DNA of 64,000 bases from Geomobilimonas luticola (GTDB lineage: Bacteria > Desulfobacterota > Desulfuromonadia > Geobacterales > Geobacteraceae): NCBI RefSeq assembly GCF_018476905.1, contig NZ_JAHCVK010000001.1, positions 1,116,001 to 1,180,000 of the forward strand. Reading direction: 5' to 3'. Position 1 is the first letter of the stretch; every line of letters starts with the position of its first letter. The translations under genes and the position numbers were made by a program. Under the pieces are notes generated by a model. It was not told where the DNA came from. It was given only the letters and a program-made list of their open reading frames with translations, and ran no database searches. Shown here piece after piece: positions 1 through 11,168 of the stretch.

Positions 1-2
1 CC

Positions 3-1853
<1,851 letters not shown>

Positions 1854-1855
1854 TC

Positions 1856-2656
1856 CTAGGGTTTCCGGCAGACGAGAACTATCTTGTTCTGTGGCCGGAA
1901 CGGGGAGGAATGGACGCGGACGACTGAGAAGCCGATGGTTTCCACGAGCTGCAGCAGCTGCCGAAGAGTGAACATCTGCTTGTGGCGGAAGGGGAGGGGG
2001 GAATAGAGGGATTCGAGAAAGAGGGGATTCGTGCCGCCACTGGCACGATACGACCACTCACCGATCCGGTAAAAAAGCGCATCCCGGCGGGGGGTGTCGA
2101 GAAACAGCCAGCCTCCCGGCTTGGTGACGTTATAGGCGTTGCGCAGGGTCTCAGCGGGAAAGTTGACATGCTCGAGCACATCCCAGAGGGTGACCAGATC
2201 GAAATAACCGGCGAACCCCTCCTGCCAGTGCCGGGCATCGATGGTCTCGCCATTCAGCTCGATGCCGAATTTCCGCTGGGCGAACTCCCGGAATACCCCT
2301 TGCGGTTCGATGCCATGGACTGAAGCACCCGCTTCGGCGAGGAGATGGGCGAACAGCCCGGCGCCGGCGCCGATGTCGAGGCAGTGCGTCCCCGACAGCG
2401 AAAGGTGGCGCTTGACGAGGAGCAGGTTTTGCCGGAGCTGATTCCCGTTTGCCGGGAGCTTTCCTTCGATATAGTCCCACGCCTTCTGGTCGAGGGCCGG
2501 GCTGGCATCGCCCGAAGTCCCGGACGGCATGGTGTCCAGGTGGTCGATGAAATGAAAGCCGCACGCGGCGCACGCATACACCGTCGTCTTCTTCAGTTTG
2601 TACGTCGGGCTGGCGGCATTTGTCGCGCACAGTTTGCAGCGGCTGAAATCGTACAC
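1856..2656 (-). CDS. class I SAM-dependent methyltransferase with N-terminal Cys cluster
   Basis: The protein has an N-terminal CxxC...CxxC cluster (CKLCATNAAS, then YACAACGFHF), which looks like a small zinc-binding motif. A Rossmann-type SAM-binding segment follows (CLDIGAGAGLFAHLLAEAGA), then an acidic loop (GIEPQG) and the post-I motif LVTLWDVLEHV. This is the layout of class I methyltransferases that act on sugars, quinone precursors or polysaccharides; the substrate cannot be told. The chosen start is a GTG with a GGGAGA ribosome site 9 bases upstream. A TTG at 2683 would add nine residues but has no visible ribosome site. It converges on tex. Confidence 0.82.
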   Translation of the reverse strand: MYDFSRCKLCATNAASPTYKLKKTTVYACAACGFHFIDHLDTMPSGTSGDASPALDQKAWDYIEGKLPANGNQLRQNLLLVKRHLSLSGTHCLDIGAGAGLFAHLLAEAGASVHGIEPQGVFREFAQRKFGIELNGETIDARHWQEGFAGYFDLVTLWDVLEHVNFPAETLRNAYNVTKPGGWLFLDTPRRDALFYRIGEWSYRASGGTNPLFLESLYSPLPFRHKQMFTLRQLLQLVETIGFSVVRVHSSPFRPQNKIVLVCRKP

Positions 2657-2892
2657 CTGTTGTGTTCTCCCGGGACTACTCAAGAATTACTGGCGATGGA
2701 CCCTTGACCCCTAAGACTGACTTTATCGTGCAGAGTCTGGCACAGGAGGTTTCCCCTGTCAATCGTCGGATTGTTCAGATGGTGAATGGAGGAGCCTTGA
2801 CTTGACACACTGCCAGGGGTATTTTAAGGCGTATTAATGGTGTTTATTGTTCAAGTAACCTCTCTGTACTTTGGCAATGTGGAGGGCAATCT

Positions 2893-3132
2893 GTGAGTCC
2901 CACCGTATTCCGGGAAGGTGGTTTTCGTTTTTTCTTCTTTTCGCTCGAAGAGCAGCGGATGCATATTCATGTGCATGGCGAAAGCGGAGAGGCGAAATTC
3001 TGGATCGAACCCCGGATTGAACTGGCCCGAAATTACGGATTGTCGGAATACGACCTGGGCAGGGTCCGAAAGCTGATAGAGGAGCATGAGGATGACATTC
3101 GCAGCGCGTGGCGCCGGCACTTCGGTGGTTGA
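2893..3132 (+). CDS. DUF4160 protein
   Basis: This 79-residue protein matches the DUF4160 pattern: a hydrophobic FRFFFFS strand, then HIHVHGESGEAKFW, and an IEPRIELARNYGLSE segment. Family function is unknown; members are often adjacent to DUF2442 genes, as here. The start is GTG. The last 41 bases overlap the start of the next gene, so the two are probably translationally coupled. Confidence 0.8.
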   Translation: MSPTVFREGGFRFFFFSLEEQRMHIHVHGESGEAKFWIEPRIELARNYGLSEYDLGRVRKLIEEHEDDIRSAWRRHFGG

Positions 3133-3619
3133 AGTCACGAACATCTCACAACACGGGTTCTGGCTCCTGATCGATGACCAGGAGGTCTTTCTCCCCTTCG
3201 AGACGTTTCCCTGGTTCAAGGATGCTCCGGTGGGGAAGATACTCCATGTCGAACTTCCTTCGGCGCACCATCTGTACTGGCCTGATCTGGATATCGACCT
3301 TGAGATCGAGAGCGTCTACCATCCGGAGCGTTATCCTCTTGCAAGTACGGTGCATGAAGCGAGGGAAGGGTATGCGGCTTCGGAACAAGTAGTGGATGGG
3401 GACCGGGACCTGATCGACGACTGCGTGCTTGCGCTCCTGCAACTGACCCTGCACCAGGGGGCACGGGCGTGGAAGGGTTTCGATTACGAAGTGATGGATC
3501 GGCTCTTCAAGAAGGGGTTCCTCCTCGACCCACGGAACAGGGCCAAATCCATTGTGCTTACTGAGGAAGGGCTGGCGCGGTCGGAAAGGTTGTTTGGAGA
3601 GTTGTTCGGGAAGAAGTAG
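3092..3619 (+). CDS. DUF2442 domain fused to a DUF6429-like domain
   Basis: The N-terminal ~80 residues resemble DUF2442 (VEVTNISQHGFWLLIDDQEVFLPFETFPWF). The C-terminal ~70 residues (DCVLALLQLTLHQ, then RAWKGFDYEVMDRL and a terminal LFGELFGKK) resemble DUF6429. The start at 3092 is preferred because GAGGAG lies 7 bases upstream; the ATG at 3086 is almost on top of that site. It overlaps the DUF4160 gene. DUF2442 and DUF4160 pairs are common and have been suspected of toxin-antitoxin-like roles, but nothing here proves that. Confidence 0.75.
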   Translation: MTFAARGAGTSVVEVTNISQHGFWLLIDDQEVFLPFETFPWFKDAPVGKILHVELPSAHHLYWPDLDIDLEIESVYHPERYPLASTVHEAREGYAASEQVVDGDRDLIDDCVLALLQLTLHQGARAWKGFDYEVMDRLFKKGFLLDPRNRAKSIVLTEEGLARSERLFGELFGKK

Positions 3620-3663
3620 GAGGCACTTCCTCGATTTAATCAATAAAGCTGCCTGTATCTTTT

Positions 3664-5199
3664 TCATGTATAGCCATCATTTTCCTGCCATGCACCATTG
3701 CCATCGAACATCCCGCTTTCCCGGTACTTTTCCGCGACCTTCCTGAAGTGGAACCCGTAGATGGCATAGGTTATGGCCAAAGGGAAGAGCCGCGGCTTCC
3801 TGAAGAGAGACCAGAAGAAGAGTTTCCAGAACTGGAATCTCTCCCTCCCCAATACCCCCAGAAACAGGATCGATTTGAAGAGCGCCCCCACATACCCCTG
3901 CTGGAGGTGGAATTTCCCCAGATGCAGCGGCCGGTACTCCCTGAGGAGACGTATCACCCGCTGGTAGTAGTTCCTGGGGGAGTAGATGGTTTCGAGAATG
4001 GTCCGGTAGCCGCCGATGAGCGCTTTGACCTCCATCCGGGGAACAAAGTTGAGCTCGCTGTCCATGTTGTTGCCGGAGCCGTCCCCCAGAAGTCTTCCCT
4101 CCCGCACCATGCGCTGGTGGAGCCTCGTCCCGCGGATGGCGGAAAGCAGGCCAACCATGGCGGTGACGATGCCGCTTTCCTGGATAAAACGGATCTGTCG
4201 GTCGAAGATCGAAGGGGGATCGCTGTCGAAACCGACGATAAACCCCCCATGCACCTGCAGGCCTGCCCGTTGGATACGCTTCACCGAGGCCAGCAGGTCC
4301 CGGTTCCTGTTCTGCACCTTGCCGCTCTCGGCGTGGCCCTCCTCGTAAGGGGTTTCGATGCCGATAAAGACCTCCTCGAACCCCGCCCTCACCATGAGTT
4401 CCATGAGTCGGGGGTCGTCGGCCAGGTCGATGGACGCCTCGGTGTAAAAGTAGAAGGGGCGTTCTTTCCGCTCCATCCAGTCGATGATGGTGGGGAGGAC
4501 CTCCCGCTTCAGTTTTCCCTTGTCACCGATGAAGTTGTCGTCGACGAAAAAGATCGCCCCGCGCCATCCTCGGCGATGCAGGCTGTCCAGTTCGGCGATC
4601 AGCTGCTTCCGGCTCTTGCTCCTCGGTCTTCTCCCGAACAGGGCGGTGATGTCGCAGAACTCGCAATCAAAGGGGCATCCCCGGCAATACTGGATATTCA
4701 TGGCGGCATAGTTCCGGACATCCACCAGGTCCCAGAGGGGTATGGGGGTGTCCGTCAGGTCCGCCCACCGGCCGTCGGCATAGAGATGCCGTGCCCCCCC
4801 TTTGCCCAGGTCCGCCAGGAAGGGAGGAAGGGTGAGTTCCGCTTCCCCCAGCACCAGGTGGTCCACGTCGGGGAAATCTTCATGGCAGGCGGTGAAAAGG
4901 GGACCACCGACAACGGTTTTCACCCCCAGCTGCCGGCACCGAGCGATCACCTCCTGCGCAGATTCCCGCTGGATGGTCATGGCGCTGATGAAGACGTAAT
5001 CCGCCCATGCCAGGTCATCGTCGGAGAGAGCCTGGACGTTCATATCGACGAGTCTCTTTTCCCACTCAACCGGGAGCATGGCAGCCACCGTCAACAGCCC
5101 CAGGGGGGGGAAGCTCGCCTTTCTGCCGATGAATTTCAGGGCGTGCCGAAAGCTCCAGAAGGTGTCCGGATAGCGGGGGTACACGAGGAGAATCTTCAT
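3664..5199 (-). CDS. B12-binding domain radical SAM protein with DUF4070-like C-terminus
   Basis: This 511-residue protein has an N-terminal cobalamin-binding-type domain (starts MKILLVYPRYPDTFWSF; VVGGPLFTA) and a radical SAM core with the cluster motif CxxxCxxC in CRGCPFDCEFC near residue 173. Conserved radical SAM strands follow (FFVDDNFIGD, EVFIGIETP, GGFIVGFDSD). The C-terminal third resembles the DUF4070 region found in this class, to which the hopanoid C-2 methylase HpnP also belongs. Substrate is unknown; a methyl transfer to a lipid or other unactivated carbon is an inference from the class. The start ATG has GGGAG upstream. Confidence 0.88.
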   Translation of the reverse strand: MKILLVYPRYPDTFWSFRHALKFIGRKASFPPLGLLTVAAMLPVEWEKRLVDMNVQALSDDDLAWADYVFISAMTIQRESAQEVIARCRQLGVKTVVGGPLFTACHEDFPDVDHLVLGEAELTLPPFLADLGKGGARHLYADGRWADLTDTPIPLWDLVDVRNYAAMNIQYCRGCPFDCEFCDITALFGRRPRSKSRKQLIAELDSLHRRGWRGAIFFVDDNFIGDKGKLKREVLPTIIDWMERKERPFYFYTEASIDLADDPRLMELMVRAGFEEVFIGIETPYEEGHAESGKVQNRNRDLLASVKRIQRAGLQVHGGFIVGFDSDPPSIFDRQIRFIQESGIVTAMVGLLSAIRGTRLHQRMVREGRLLGDGSGNNMDSELNFVPRMEVKALIGGYRTILETIYSPRNYYQRVIRLLREYRPLHLGKFHLQQGYVGALFKSILFLGVLGRERFQFWKLFFWSLFRKPRLFPLAITYAIYGFHFRKVAEKYRESGMFDGNGAWQENDGYT

Positions 5200-5463
5200 G
5201 TGACTGCTCCCTTGGGGGGATATGCAGGAAAGTGATTTTTAAAGTGTATAACTCTTTCTGCGACTGTCATCGATGCCAATGTAAAGGAATTGTAAAAGAT
5301 GAGCCAACGTGGGTGGGACGTGCTGTCAGCTGACTGCCGCTCTCGGTAATCGCGCAGTGTGGGTACTATGGAAATCGGCGCAGAAGGTGGTACACTTTGC
5401 CGGTAAATGCGAAGAACGCAGAGCCGGCCATTGCGGCCACCGCTCAAGGGAATGGAGGAAAGA

Positions 5464-6411
5464 ATGCGGAAAATACGTTACGGAATCATTGTGTTGTTGA
5501 TGCTGTCGTGCTTGGCGACGCCCGCCGTTGCCCAGGTGAGCATCGGCATCGGGTTGCCCAACGTGAGCATCGGGATCAACCTGCCGTTGTTCCCGGAATT
5601 TGTCCGGGTGCCGGATTACCCGGTCTATTACGCTCCACGGGTGGATGCCAACTATTTCTTTTACGATGGCATGTACTGGGTTTTCCAGGGCGATAACTGG
5701 TACGCGAGTTCCTGGTACAACGGCCCCTGGTGGGTTGTGGATCCCTATGATGTGCCGGTGTTCATCCTGCGAATTCCCGTAAGTTACTACCGGCGCCCTC
5801 CTGTGTACTTCCGCGGATGGCAGTCGAATGCGCCGCCCCGTTGGGGCCAGCACTGGGGTCATGATTGGGAGCGGCATCGAGGGGGATGGGACAGGTGGAA
5901 ACGCGGCTCTCGTGGTCCGGCACCCGCCCCCCTGCCTCTCTACCAGCGACAGTATTCGGGGGACCGGTATCCCCACCAGGTCGAGCAGCAGCAGAGGATA
6001 CGCAGCGAGCAGTACCGTTACCAGCCGCGTGACAGGGATGTCCGCCGGCACTTTCAGCAGCAGGGGGAACAACGGGGGGGCGCACCCGGGCAGCGGGGAA
6101 GACAGGAAGAGCCGCGGGGGAGAAGTTCGCGGCCGCAGGATATCCAGCGTGCAACGCCTCCCCAGCAGGGAGGTCCGGCTGGCGTTCCTCAGAGGCAGCA
6201 ACGGGGCCCGGAGCTAGAGGATCGGCGGCAGCAGCGCGGCCCGGCAATGCAGGAACAGAGGCAGCAGCCGGCTATCAAGCGTGAGCAGCGGGAACCGAGG
6301 TTGCAGGGCCAGGAACAGCGACCGCAGGGAAGGGGAGAGTCGCAGGGGCAAAGGGGCCAAGGGCAGGGACAGAGGAGAGATGAGGACCGGGGCCGGGAAC
6401 GGGGCAATTAA
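5464..6411 (+). CDS. secreted Tyr/Trp-rich protein with long Gln/Arg/Pro-rich tail
   Basis: The start at 5464 has GGAGG five bases upstream and gives a clear signal peptide (MRKIRYGIIVLLMLSCLATPAVAQ). The next ~100 residues are rich in aromatic residues (YYAPRVDANYFFYDGMYW, WYASSWYNGPWW). From about residue 130 to the end the chain is low-complexity, dominated by Q, R, G and P. Such proteins occur in Geobacter envelopes but no function is known. The tail is probably disordered and may bind nucleic acid or polyanions; that is only a guess. A strong bidirectional terminator lies 60 bp downstream. Confidence 0.72.
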   Translation: MRKIRYGIIVLLMLSCLATPAVAQVSIGIGLPNVSIGINLPLFPEFVRVPDYPVYYAPRVDANYFFYDGMYWVFQGDNWYASSWYNGPWWVVDPYDVPVFILRIPVSYYRRPPVYFRGWQSNAPPRWGQHWGHDWERHRGGWDRWKRGSRGPAPAPLPLYQRQYSGDRYPHQVEQQQRIRSEQYRYQPRDRDVRRHFQQQGEQRGGAPGQRGRQEEPRGRSSRPQDIQRATPPQQGGPAGVPQRQQRGPELEDRRQQRGPAMQEQRQQPAIKREQREPRLQGQEQRPQGRGESQGQRGQGQGQRRDEDRGRERGN

Positions 6412-6472
6412 CCCGTTGGGACGAGACATTCAAGGGCGAAAGATACTGTAGCCCGAGACGTTCGGTTCACTA

Positions 6473-6502
6473 AAAAGGGGCGCACCACGGTGCGCCCCTT
6501 TT
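6473..6502. terminator. bidirectional intrinsic terminator
   Basis: A perfect 13-bp inverted repeat (AAAAGGGGCGCAC / GTGCGCCCCTTTT) with a 4-base loop ends in T-runs on both strands. It sits between convergent genes and can serve the secreted protein gene on the plus strand and the Pmp3-like gene on the minus strand. Confidence 0.93.
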
Positions 6503-6518
6503 CGCGTTCCCCTCGCTG

Positions 6519-6677
6519 TCATGTGCGGGCCTTCGTGCAGACAACCAGGGCGGCAATCGCCCCGGGAACCCATCCACACAAGGTCAAAAGCGTAACAATC
6601 AATATCGTCCCGCAGCCCTGGTCTAACACTGCCAATGGTGGCAATAGAATGCAGAGCAAAGCTCTTCCAATACCCAT
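6519..6677 (-). CDS. YqaE/Pmp3-family small membrane protein
   Basis: A 52-residue reading frame begins at an ATG with AGGAG upstream. It encodes two membrane segments, roughly residues 7-19 (LLCILLPPLAVL) and 24-47 (TILIVTLLTLCGWVPGAIAALVV). The LPPLAV, GCGT, LLTLxGWxPGxIxAL pattern is the hallmark of the Pmp3/YqaE (UPF0057) family, small hydrophobic proteins linked to membrane potential and salt stress. It ends just inside the bidirectional terminator. Confidence 0.9.
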   Translation of the reverse strand: MGIGRALLCILLPPLAVLDQGCGTILIVTLLTLCGWVPGAIAALVVCTKART

Positions 6678-6746
6678 GTTGTCTTCTCCTCTCTAGGTTC
6701 GACCGGGTTCCAAGTGCCCCGTCATTGGAACATACCGATGTTCACA

Positions 6747-7526
6747 TCATAATGTATCATAAAGCCGGCGAACCTCTTCCTGACCATGAAGGCGCTCCAG
6801 TCTTCTGATAATAAAATGGCCTCGCCCCATATCCTGAAAATGGTCTATGAACAGCATGTTTATCGCTGCACCACCGAAGGCTCCAACCACCGGCACTGCT
6901 TGGACTGCTGTCTTTTCCGAGACGACGATTGAAAACCGCGCCGCGACCTGGGTGATCAGCCTGACGATTGCGGGAGCCCCTTTCTGGGACAGCCCTTTTT
7001 TTGCCAAATGCTCTGCGGCATCCGAGACAGCCCTGGCAAGAGCCGTTCTTGCAGCAAAGTACCCTGCCTCGGTCACATCGTCTGCAGGTGATTTTCCGCC
7101 AAGAGCCAGGACCTGAAGGCATTGAAGCCTGCCGTCAGGGTGACGCAAATCTTCACCTTCGCTGCGTGCAATGTCGGCAATGGAACGAAGCATGATTGTT
7201 GTGGAAATGGGTAATTCTATTGCCAGCGCCGGCAAGCCAAACAGACCGCCGGTGGCACCGGTCGCCCCAGCTGCAATTTTGTGCCACCAGTTGGAAGGTG
7301 GTTCTCTATCATCATGATCCATCGTCACCAGGGCAATATCGAGCGCCTTCTCAATTGATTTTCGCGCGGCAGTATTGATGGTTGCGTTCCACGATCCCGG
7401 CAGTTTTTTAAGTCCGGCTTCGATGGGAGAACCTACAAAATTGCTGACTTTGGCAACGAGTCCAGGATTTTCAAGGATAGACTTTGCGGTCTGAAGGTCG
7501 CGAAGTTCTGTGGATGATAGTGCCAT
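6747..7526 (-). CDS. EcsC-family protein
   Basis: This 259-residue protein matches the EcsC family: a helical N-terminal region, then hydrophobic glycine-rich stretches (AAGATGATGGLFGLPALAIEL) and a C-terminal PVVGAFGGAAINMLFIDHF segment. The family is named after the third gene of the Bacillus ecs operon; its biochemical role is unknown. The ATG at 7526 has GGAG 8 bases upstream and is preferred to the TTG immediately before it. Confidence 0.85.
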   Translation of the reverse strand: MALSSTELRDLQTAKSILENPGLVAKVSNFVGSPIEAGLKKLPGSWNATINTAARKSIEKALDIALVTMDHDDREPPSNWWHKIAAGATGATGGLFGLPALAIELPISTTIMLRSIADIARSEGEDLRHPDGRLQCLQVLALGGKSPADDVTEAGYFAARTALARAVSDAAEHLAKKGLSQKGAPAIVRLITQVAARFSIVVSEKTAVQAVPVVGAFGGAAINMLFIDHFQDMGRGHFIIRRLERLHGQEEVRRLYDTL

Positions 7527-7564
7527 CAAAGCGCTCCATGTGGGTTTTTCTCAAGATGTATCCG

Positions 7565-8854
7565 TCAGTATTGATCCTGCTGTTCTGACAAAATCCCCTC
7601 CGCGGACCTGATCCCGCTTGCCCAGGCGCCGGTTATGCCGCGGGATGTGCCGGCGCCGTCCCCCACCATGTAGACGTTGGCACTCACGCGGAAATGGGAG
7701 TCGAGAAAAGCGGGCTTGTTGGCGTACATCTTGATCTCCGGGTAGTACATGATGGTGCTCGGGTGGAGGACGCCCGGGACGATGGTATCGAGTTTCTTCA
7801 TGGCGGCCCAGAGATGGCGCATGATCTTGGCCGGGACGGCAAGCCCCAGGTCGCCGGCCGTGACCGGGCAGCTGGGGGGGAAGTCGTACAGGTCCTCGTT
7901 GAAGGTCTCGGCGGTGGAGCGTTTCCCCATGCGGAAATCCCCCACCCGCTGCATGAGCGGCTTGCCGCCGCCGATCTCGTTGGCCAGCCGGGCAAGAAAG
8001 ACCGCCATCTGCTGGCCGCTCCGGACCGGGTTCTTCAGGCCGATGGTCTTGAGGAGGGCGAAATTAGCCAGGTTGTTCCCTGTCTGCTCTTCCGAGAGGG
8101 CGTGACCGTTGACCAGGCTGAACCCCTGATACCGTTCGAGCACCACCCGGGCATGACCCGAGTTGGTGCAGAAGGTGCGTACCGCGTCGGGGAAGAGGAA
8201 TTTGGGGTCGTAGTAGTCGTTGACGATGGGGTAGTTGCCCACGCTCGTCTCAACGCGGATCCCCACATCCACCACGTTGTCGATGTAGGTGATTCCCATC
8301 CGCTCCATCACCTGCTGGAGAAAGCTGAACCCCTTCCGCCCGGGGGCGACGATGACTTTCCGGGCGCGGACCTTTCCCGTGTCGGCGATGACGACCCCCG
8401 GCCCTTCGGTATCGTCGAAGACGTCGGTCACCTCCTTTTGCAGCATGAACTGCACCCCGCGGCGTCTGAGCTCGTCCAGGAGACGCTGGATAAGTACCCG
8501 GCTCCGGTCGGTCCCCACATGGGCCTGGCGGACGTCCAGCAGGGTTACGCCCAGCCGTTCCGCCCGCCGCCGGTAGATATCAAGGTTCTGCTTCTCCTTG
8601 ACGGCCGGCTGCAGCCACTTCTCCACCTGGGGGAGAAGCCGTTCGGCCTCTTCCCGGGTCCAGTTCCCGGCAGCGAAACCGATGGGGTAGGTGTAGTTCT
8701 GCTTGCAGTCGTTCAGCAGGCCGCCGGAGCAGATCTTTTCCCGGTCGATCATGAGGATGGAGAGGGAAGGTGTCTGTTCGGCGAGATGGAACGCCGCGCC
8801 GAGACCCGCAGGGCCGGTACCGACGATGATGATGTCGTAGACTGGAGAGGACAT
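7565..8854 (-). CDS. NAD(P)/FAD-dependent dehydrogenase
   Basis: The N-terminus has a classical FAD-binding motif (YDIIIVGTGPAGLGAAFHLA). A FCTNSGHARVV segment and a C-terminal FAD-site signature (VYMVGDGAGTSRGITGAWASG) follow. The overall pattern is that of the 'NAD(FAD)-utilizing dehydrogenase' group (429 residues here). Substrate unknown. The start is set at the ATG with GGAG six bases upstream; an upstream in-frame codon at 8890 would add 12 residues. Confidence 0.85.
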   Translation of the reverse strand: MSSPVYDIIIVGTGPAGLGAAFHLAEQTPSLSILMIDREKICSGGLLNDCKQNYTYPIGFAAGNWTREEAERLLPQVEKWLQPAVKEKQNLDIYRRRAERLGVTLLDVRQAHVGTDRSRVLIQRLLDELRRRGVQFMLQKEVTDVFDDTEGPGVVIADTGKVRARKVIVAPGRKGFSFLQQVMERMGITYIDNVVDVGIRVETSVGNYPIVNDYYDPKFLFPDAVRTFCTNSGHARVVLERYQGFSLVNGHALSEEQTGNNLANFALLKTIGLKNPVRSGQQMAVFLARLANEIGGGKPLMQRVGDFRMGKRSTAETFNEDLYDFPPSCPVTAGDLGLAVPAKIMRHLWAAMKKLDTIVPGVLHPSTIMYYPEIKMYANKPAFLDSHFRVSANVYMVGDGAGTSRGITGAWASGIRSAEGILSEQQDQY

Positions 8855-8905
8855 GGGATGCTCCGTGGGACGATTTACTGCCACCAACACGAACCAGAAA
8901 TAGGT

Positions 8906-9091
8906 TCATTCCTCGTTTCTTTTGCCGAAGAACCGGATCAGGAACTCCGCATCCAGGGGTGAAAGGTCAAACTTGAAGATCGCTTCCTGGACGAGGGGCT
9001 GGACAGGTTGGCCGGGGTTCTCCTGAAGGTTGCCGGACACCCATTTCACCGCGCGCCGCAGGTCTTCTCCATCGGGTAACAGGTCATGCAT
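8906..9091 (-). CDS. small conserved hypothetical protein
   Basis: This 61-residue soluble protein (MHDLLPDGEDLRRAVKW ... LIRFFGKRNEE) starts at an ATG with CAGGAGA upstream. It has no recognisable domain. It lies about 50 bp upstream of the FAD dehydrogenase on the same strand, so the two may be co-transcribed. Confidence 0.6.
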   Translation of the reverse strand: MHDLLPDGEDLRRAVKWVSGNLQENPGQPVQPLVQEAIFKFDLSPLDAEFLIRFFGKRNEE

Positions 9092-9122
9092 GGCTTTTGT
9101 CTCCTGATACAAAGTATGAATT

Positions 9123-9155
9123 ATGAAGGATGAATTATGAAATTTCATCCTTCAT
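9123..9155. terminator. hairpin between two minus-strand genes
   Basis: A perfect 12-bp inverted repeat (ATGAAGGATGAA / TTCATCCTTCAT) has a 9-base loop and sits just downstream of the penicillin-binding protein stop codon. There is no clean T-tract, so termination is possible but not certain. Confidence 0.4.
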
Positions 9156-9158
9156 GCG

Positions 9159-11168
9159 TTAATCCTCTGCATCCGTGTCAGGCTGCTGTTCATTTCCATT
9201 CGGATGTGCAAGGGGCTGAGGTGGCGGGTTGACGGGGGCTCCGCCATGTTTGGCGCAGTACTCGGTCGGCTCGGTCCCCGCAATATAGAATTCGTCCCGT
9301 TGTTCCGGGCACTCCCCATTGGCCAGGTAGCCGGTTGTGGGGTCGATGGTGACTGACACCACCGTATCCGGTTTTGTGAAATCCATGGCCGGTGCGGCGG
9401 CCAGGGCCGTTCGCATGAACCGTTCCCAGATGGGGGCGGCGATACCTCCGCCGGTAAAACCTTTCCCCCCCGGTTTCGGCTTGTCGTAACCTACCCATAT
9501 GCCGGTTATCACTTGGGGGGTATAGCCGATGAACCAGGCGTCCCGGTAGTCGTCGGTGGTGCCGGTCTTGCCGGCGGCGGGATGTTCCTGGCTGAATTTC
9601 CTGAGGGACTTGGCGGTTCCGTACGTCAGTACGTCCTTCAGCATCCGGGTCGTGACAAAGGCGGCAGCCGGGGAAAGGGCCGGGGACACGGTGGTCGGGT
9701 TTTCCGACCAGGCCCGTCGGTTGTGCTCATACACCCGGATGATGGTCCGTGATTCGGCCCTGAGCCCCCCGTTTGCCAGGGGGGTGTATGCCTGCACCAG
9801 GTCGTGCAGGGTGACCTCGTCGGTGCCGAGGGCGAGGGAGAGATCGTTGGGCGAGCGCAGGGGCAGCCCCATCTTTCCGGCGAAGTCGACGAACGAGGGG
9901 ACACCTATGGTATCCAGTACCTTGACCGTGATGACGTTGTTGGAGTACGCCAGCGCCTGCCTCAGGGTAAGCTCCCCGTACTGCTCTCTCCCGTAGTTCT
10001 GCGGTTTCCAGGCCGCATTATTTCCCCGGTTGTAGGTCACCGGCGTGTCATCCCAGATGCTGCTCGCGGTCACCCCCTTTTCCAGGGCGGCGGCATAGAT
10101 GAGCGGCTTGATGGCCGAGCCGGGCTGACGCTTTGCAACAAAGGCGCGGTTATAGGGGCTCTTGGTAAAATCTGTCCCCCCTACTGCCGCCAGCAGGTCA
10201 CCCGTGGTGGGGTCCAGACAGACCAGCGCCCCCTGCAGTTCGGGGGAAATCCCCGTCACCCCTTCGCGCACTGTTTTTTCCGCCAGCTTCTGCAGATTCA
10301 GGTCCATGGCGGCGGTGACTTCCAGCCCCCCCTGCTCGACGATACCCGCCCCGTACCGTTCGATCAGTTTGTTCCGGATGTGGGCCAGGTAATAGGGGGC
10401 CTGTCCGGGGGGGGTGACCGTTGCCCGGGTGGCTCTCACGGCCTCCCGCTGCCGGGGGGAGATTGCCTTGACCTCCACCATTCGCTTGAGCACCACGTCC
10501 CTGCGCAGCGCGACCTTGGCCGGTTTCCCCAACGGGTTGTAGGCTCCCGGATTTTTGGGGACGCCGGCAAGCAAGGCACATTCGGCGTCGGTCAGCTCTT
10601 CCGGGTTTTTGTCGAAATAGAGACGGGCGGCCTGGGCAATCCCCCAGGCACCGTTCCCGTAGTAGATTTCGTTGAAATACATTTCCAGGATCTGCTTCTT
10701 GCTGTATCTGCGCTCATACTCGATTGCCAGGCGGGCTTCATCGATTTTCCGTTCTATCGATTTCTCCCCCGACAGATGTCTGTTCTTGATCAACTGCTGG
10801 GTGATGGTCGAACCGCCTTCGGCCAGCCTCCTCTTGACAACATCCTTCACCAGCGCCCGCGCGATTCCCCGGACATCGATGCCTCCGTGTTCGTAAAAAC
10901 GGGCGTCTTCAACGGCAACCACTGCCTTCTGCAGGAACGGGGGGATGCGCTCGATGGGGACCCAGTACCGTTTCTCGGGAAGTATCCGGCCGACGAACCT
11001 TCCCTGGCGATCGAAGACCTTGATCGTGGAGTAGCCGGCCGGCAGGGGGGGGTAGGTGGCGAAGTTTTCCTGGGTGCGGGCAGGCGGGGCCAGGATCAGG
11101 ACCAGGAAAAGGCACAGGACTATGGAATGGGGTGCCTTTGCAAGGGGAGAGGGACAATGGGAAAACAC
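9159..11168 (-). CDS. class A penicillin-binding protein (PBP1A family)
   Basis: This is a bifunctional peptidoglycan synthase of 669 residues. An N-terminal membrane anchor or signal (about residues 14-31) is followed by a GT51 glycosyltransferase domain with VEDARFYEHGG near residue 86 and EGGSTITQQLIKN. The transpeptidase domain has the SxxK motif in PGSAIKP near residue 352, the SxN motif in YSNN, and KTG in AAGKTGTTDDYRDAWF. All catalytic motifs are intact. It acts in the periplasm on lipid II and nascent glycan. The start is GTG with GGAG about 9 bases upstream. Confidence 0.93.
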   Translation of the reverse strand: MFSHCPSPLAKAPHSIVLCLFLVLILAPPARTQENFATYPPLPAGYSTIKVFDRQGRFVGRILPEKRYWVPIERIPPFLQKAVVAVEDARFYEHGGIDVRGIARALVKDVVKRRLAEGGSTITQQLIKNRHLSGEKSIERKIDEARLAIEYERRYSKKQILEMYFNEIYYGNGAWGIAQAARLYFDKNPEELTDAECALLAGVPKNPGAYNPLGKPAKVALRRDVVLKRMVEVKAISPRQREAVRATRATVTPPGQAPYYLAHIRNKLIERYGAGIVEQGGLEVTAAMDLNLQKLAEKTVREGVTGISPELQGALVCLDPTTGDLLAAVGGTDFTKSPYNRAFVAKRQPGSAIKPLIYAAALEKGVTASSIWDDTPVTYNRGNNAAWKPQNYGREQYGELTLRQALAYSNNVITVKVLDTIGVPSFVDFAGKMGLPLRSPNDLSLALGTDEVTLHDLVQAYTPLANGGLRAESRTIIRVYEHNRRAWSENPTTVSPALSPAAAFVTTRMLKDVLTYGTAKSLRKFSQEHPAAGKTGTTDDYRDAWFIGYTPQVITGIWVGYDKPKPGGKGFTGGGIAAPIWERFMRTALAAAPAMDFTKPDTVVSVTIDPTTGYLANGECPEQRDEFYIAGTEPTEYCAKHGGAPVNPPPQPLAHPNGNEQQPDTDAED

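Noticed and set aside
5908-6411. Tandem repeat array in the Gln/Arg-rich tail
   Set aside because: The tail is low-complexity without a fixed repeat unit.
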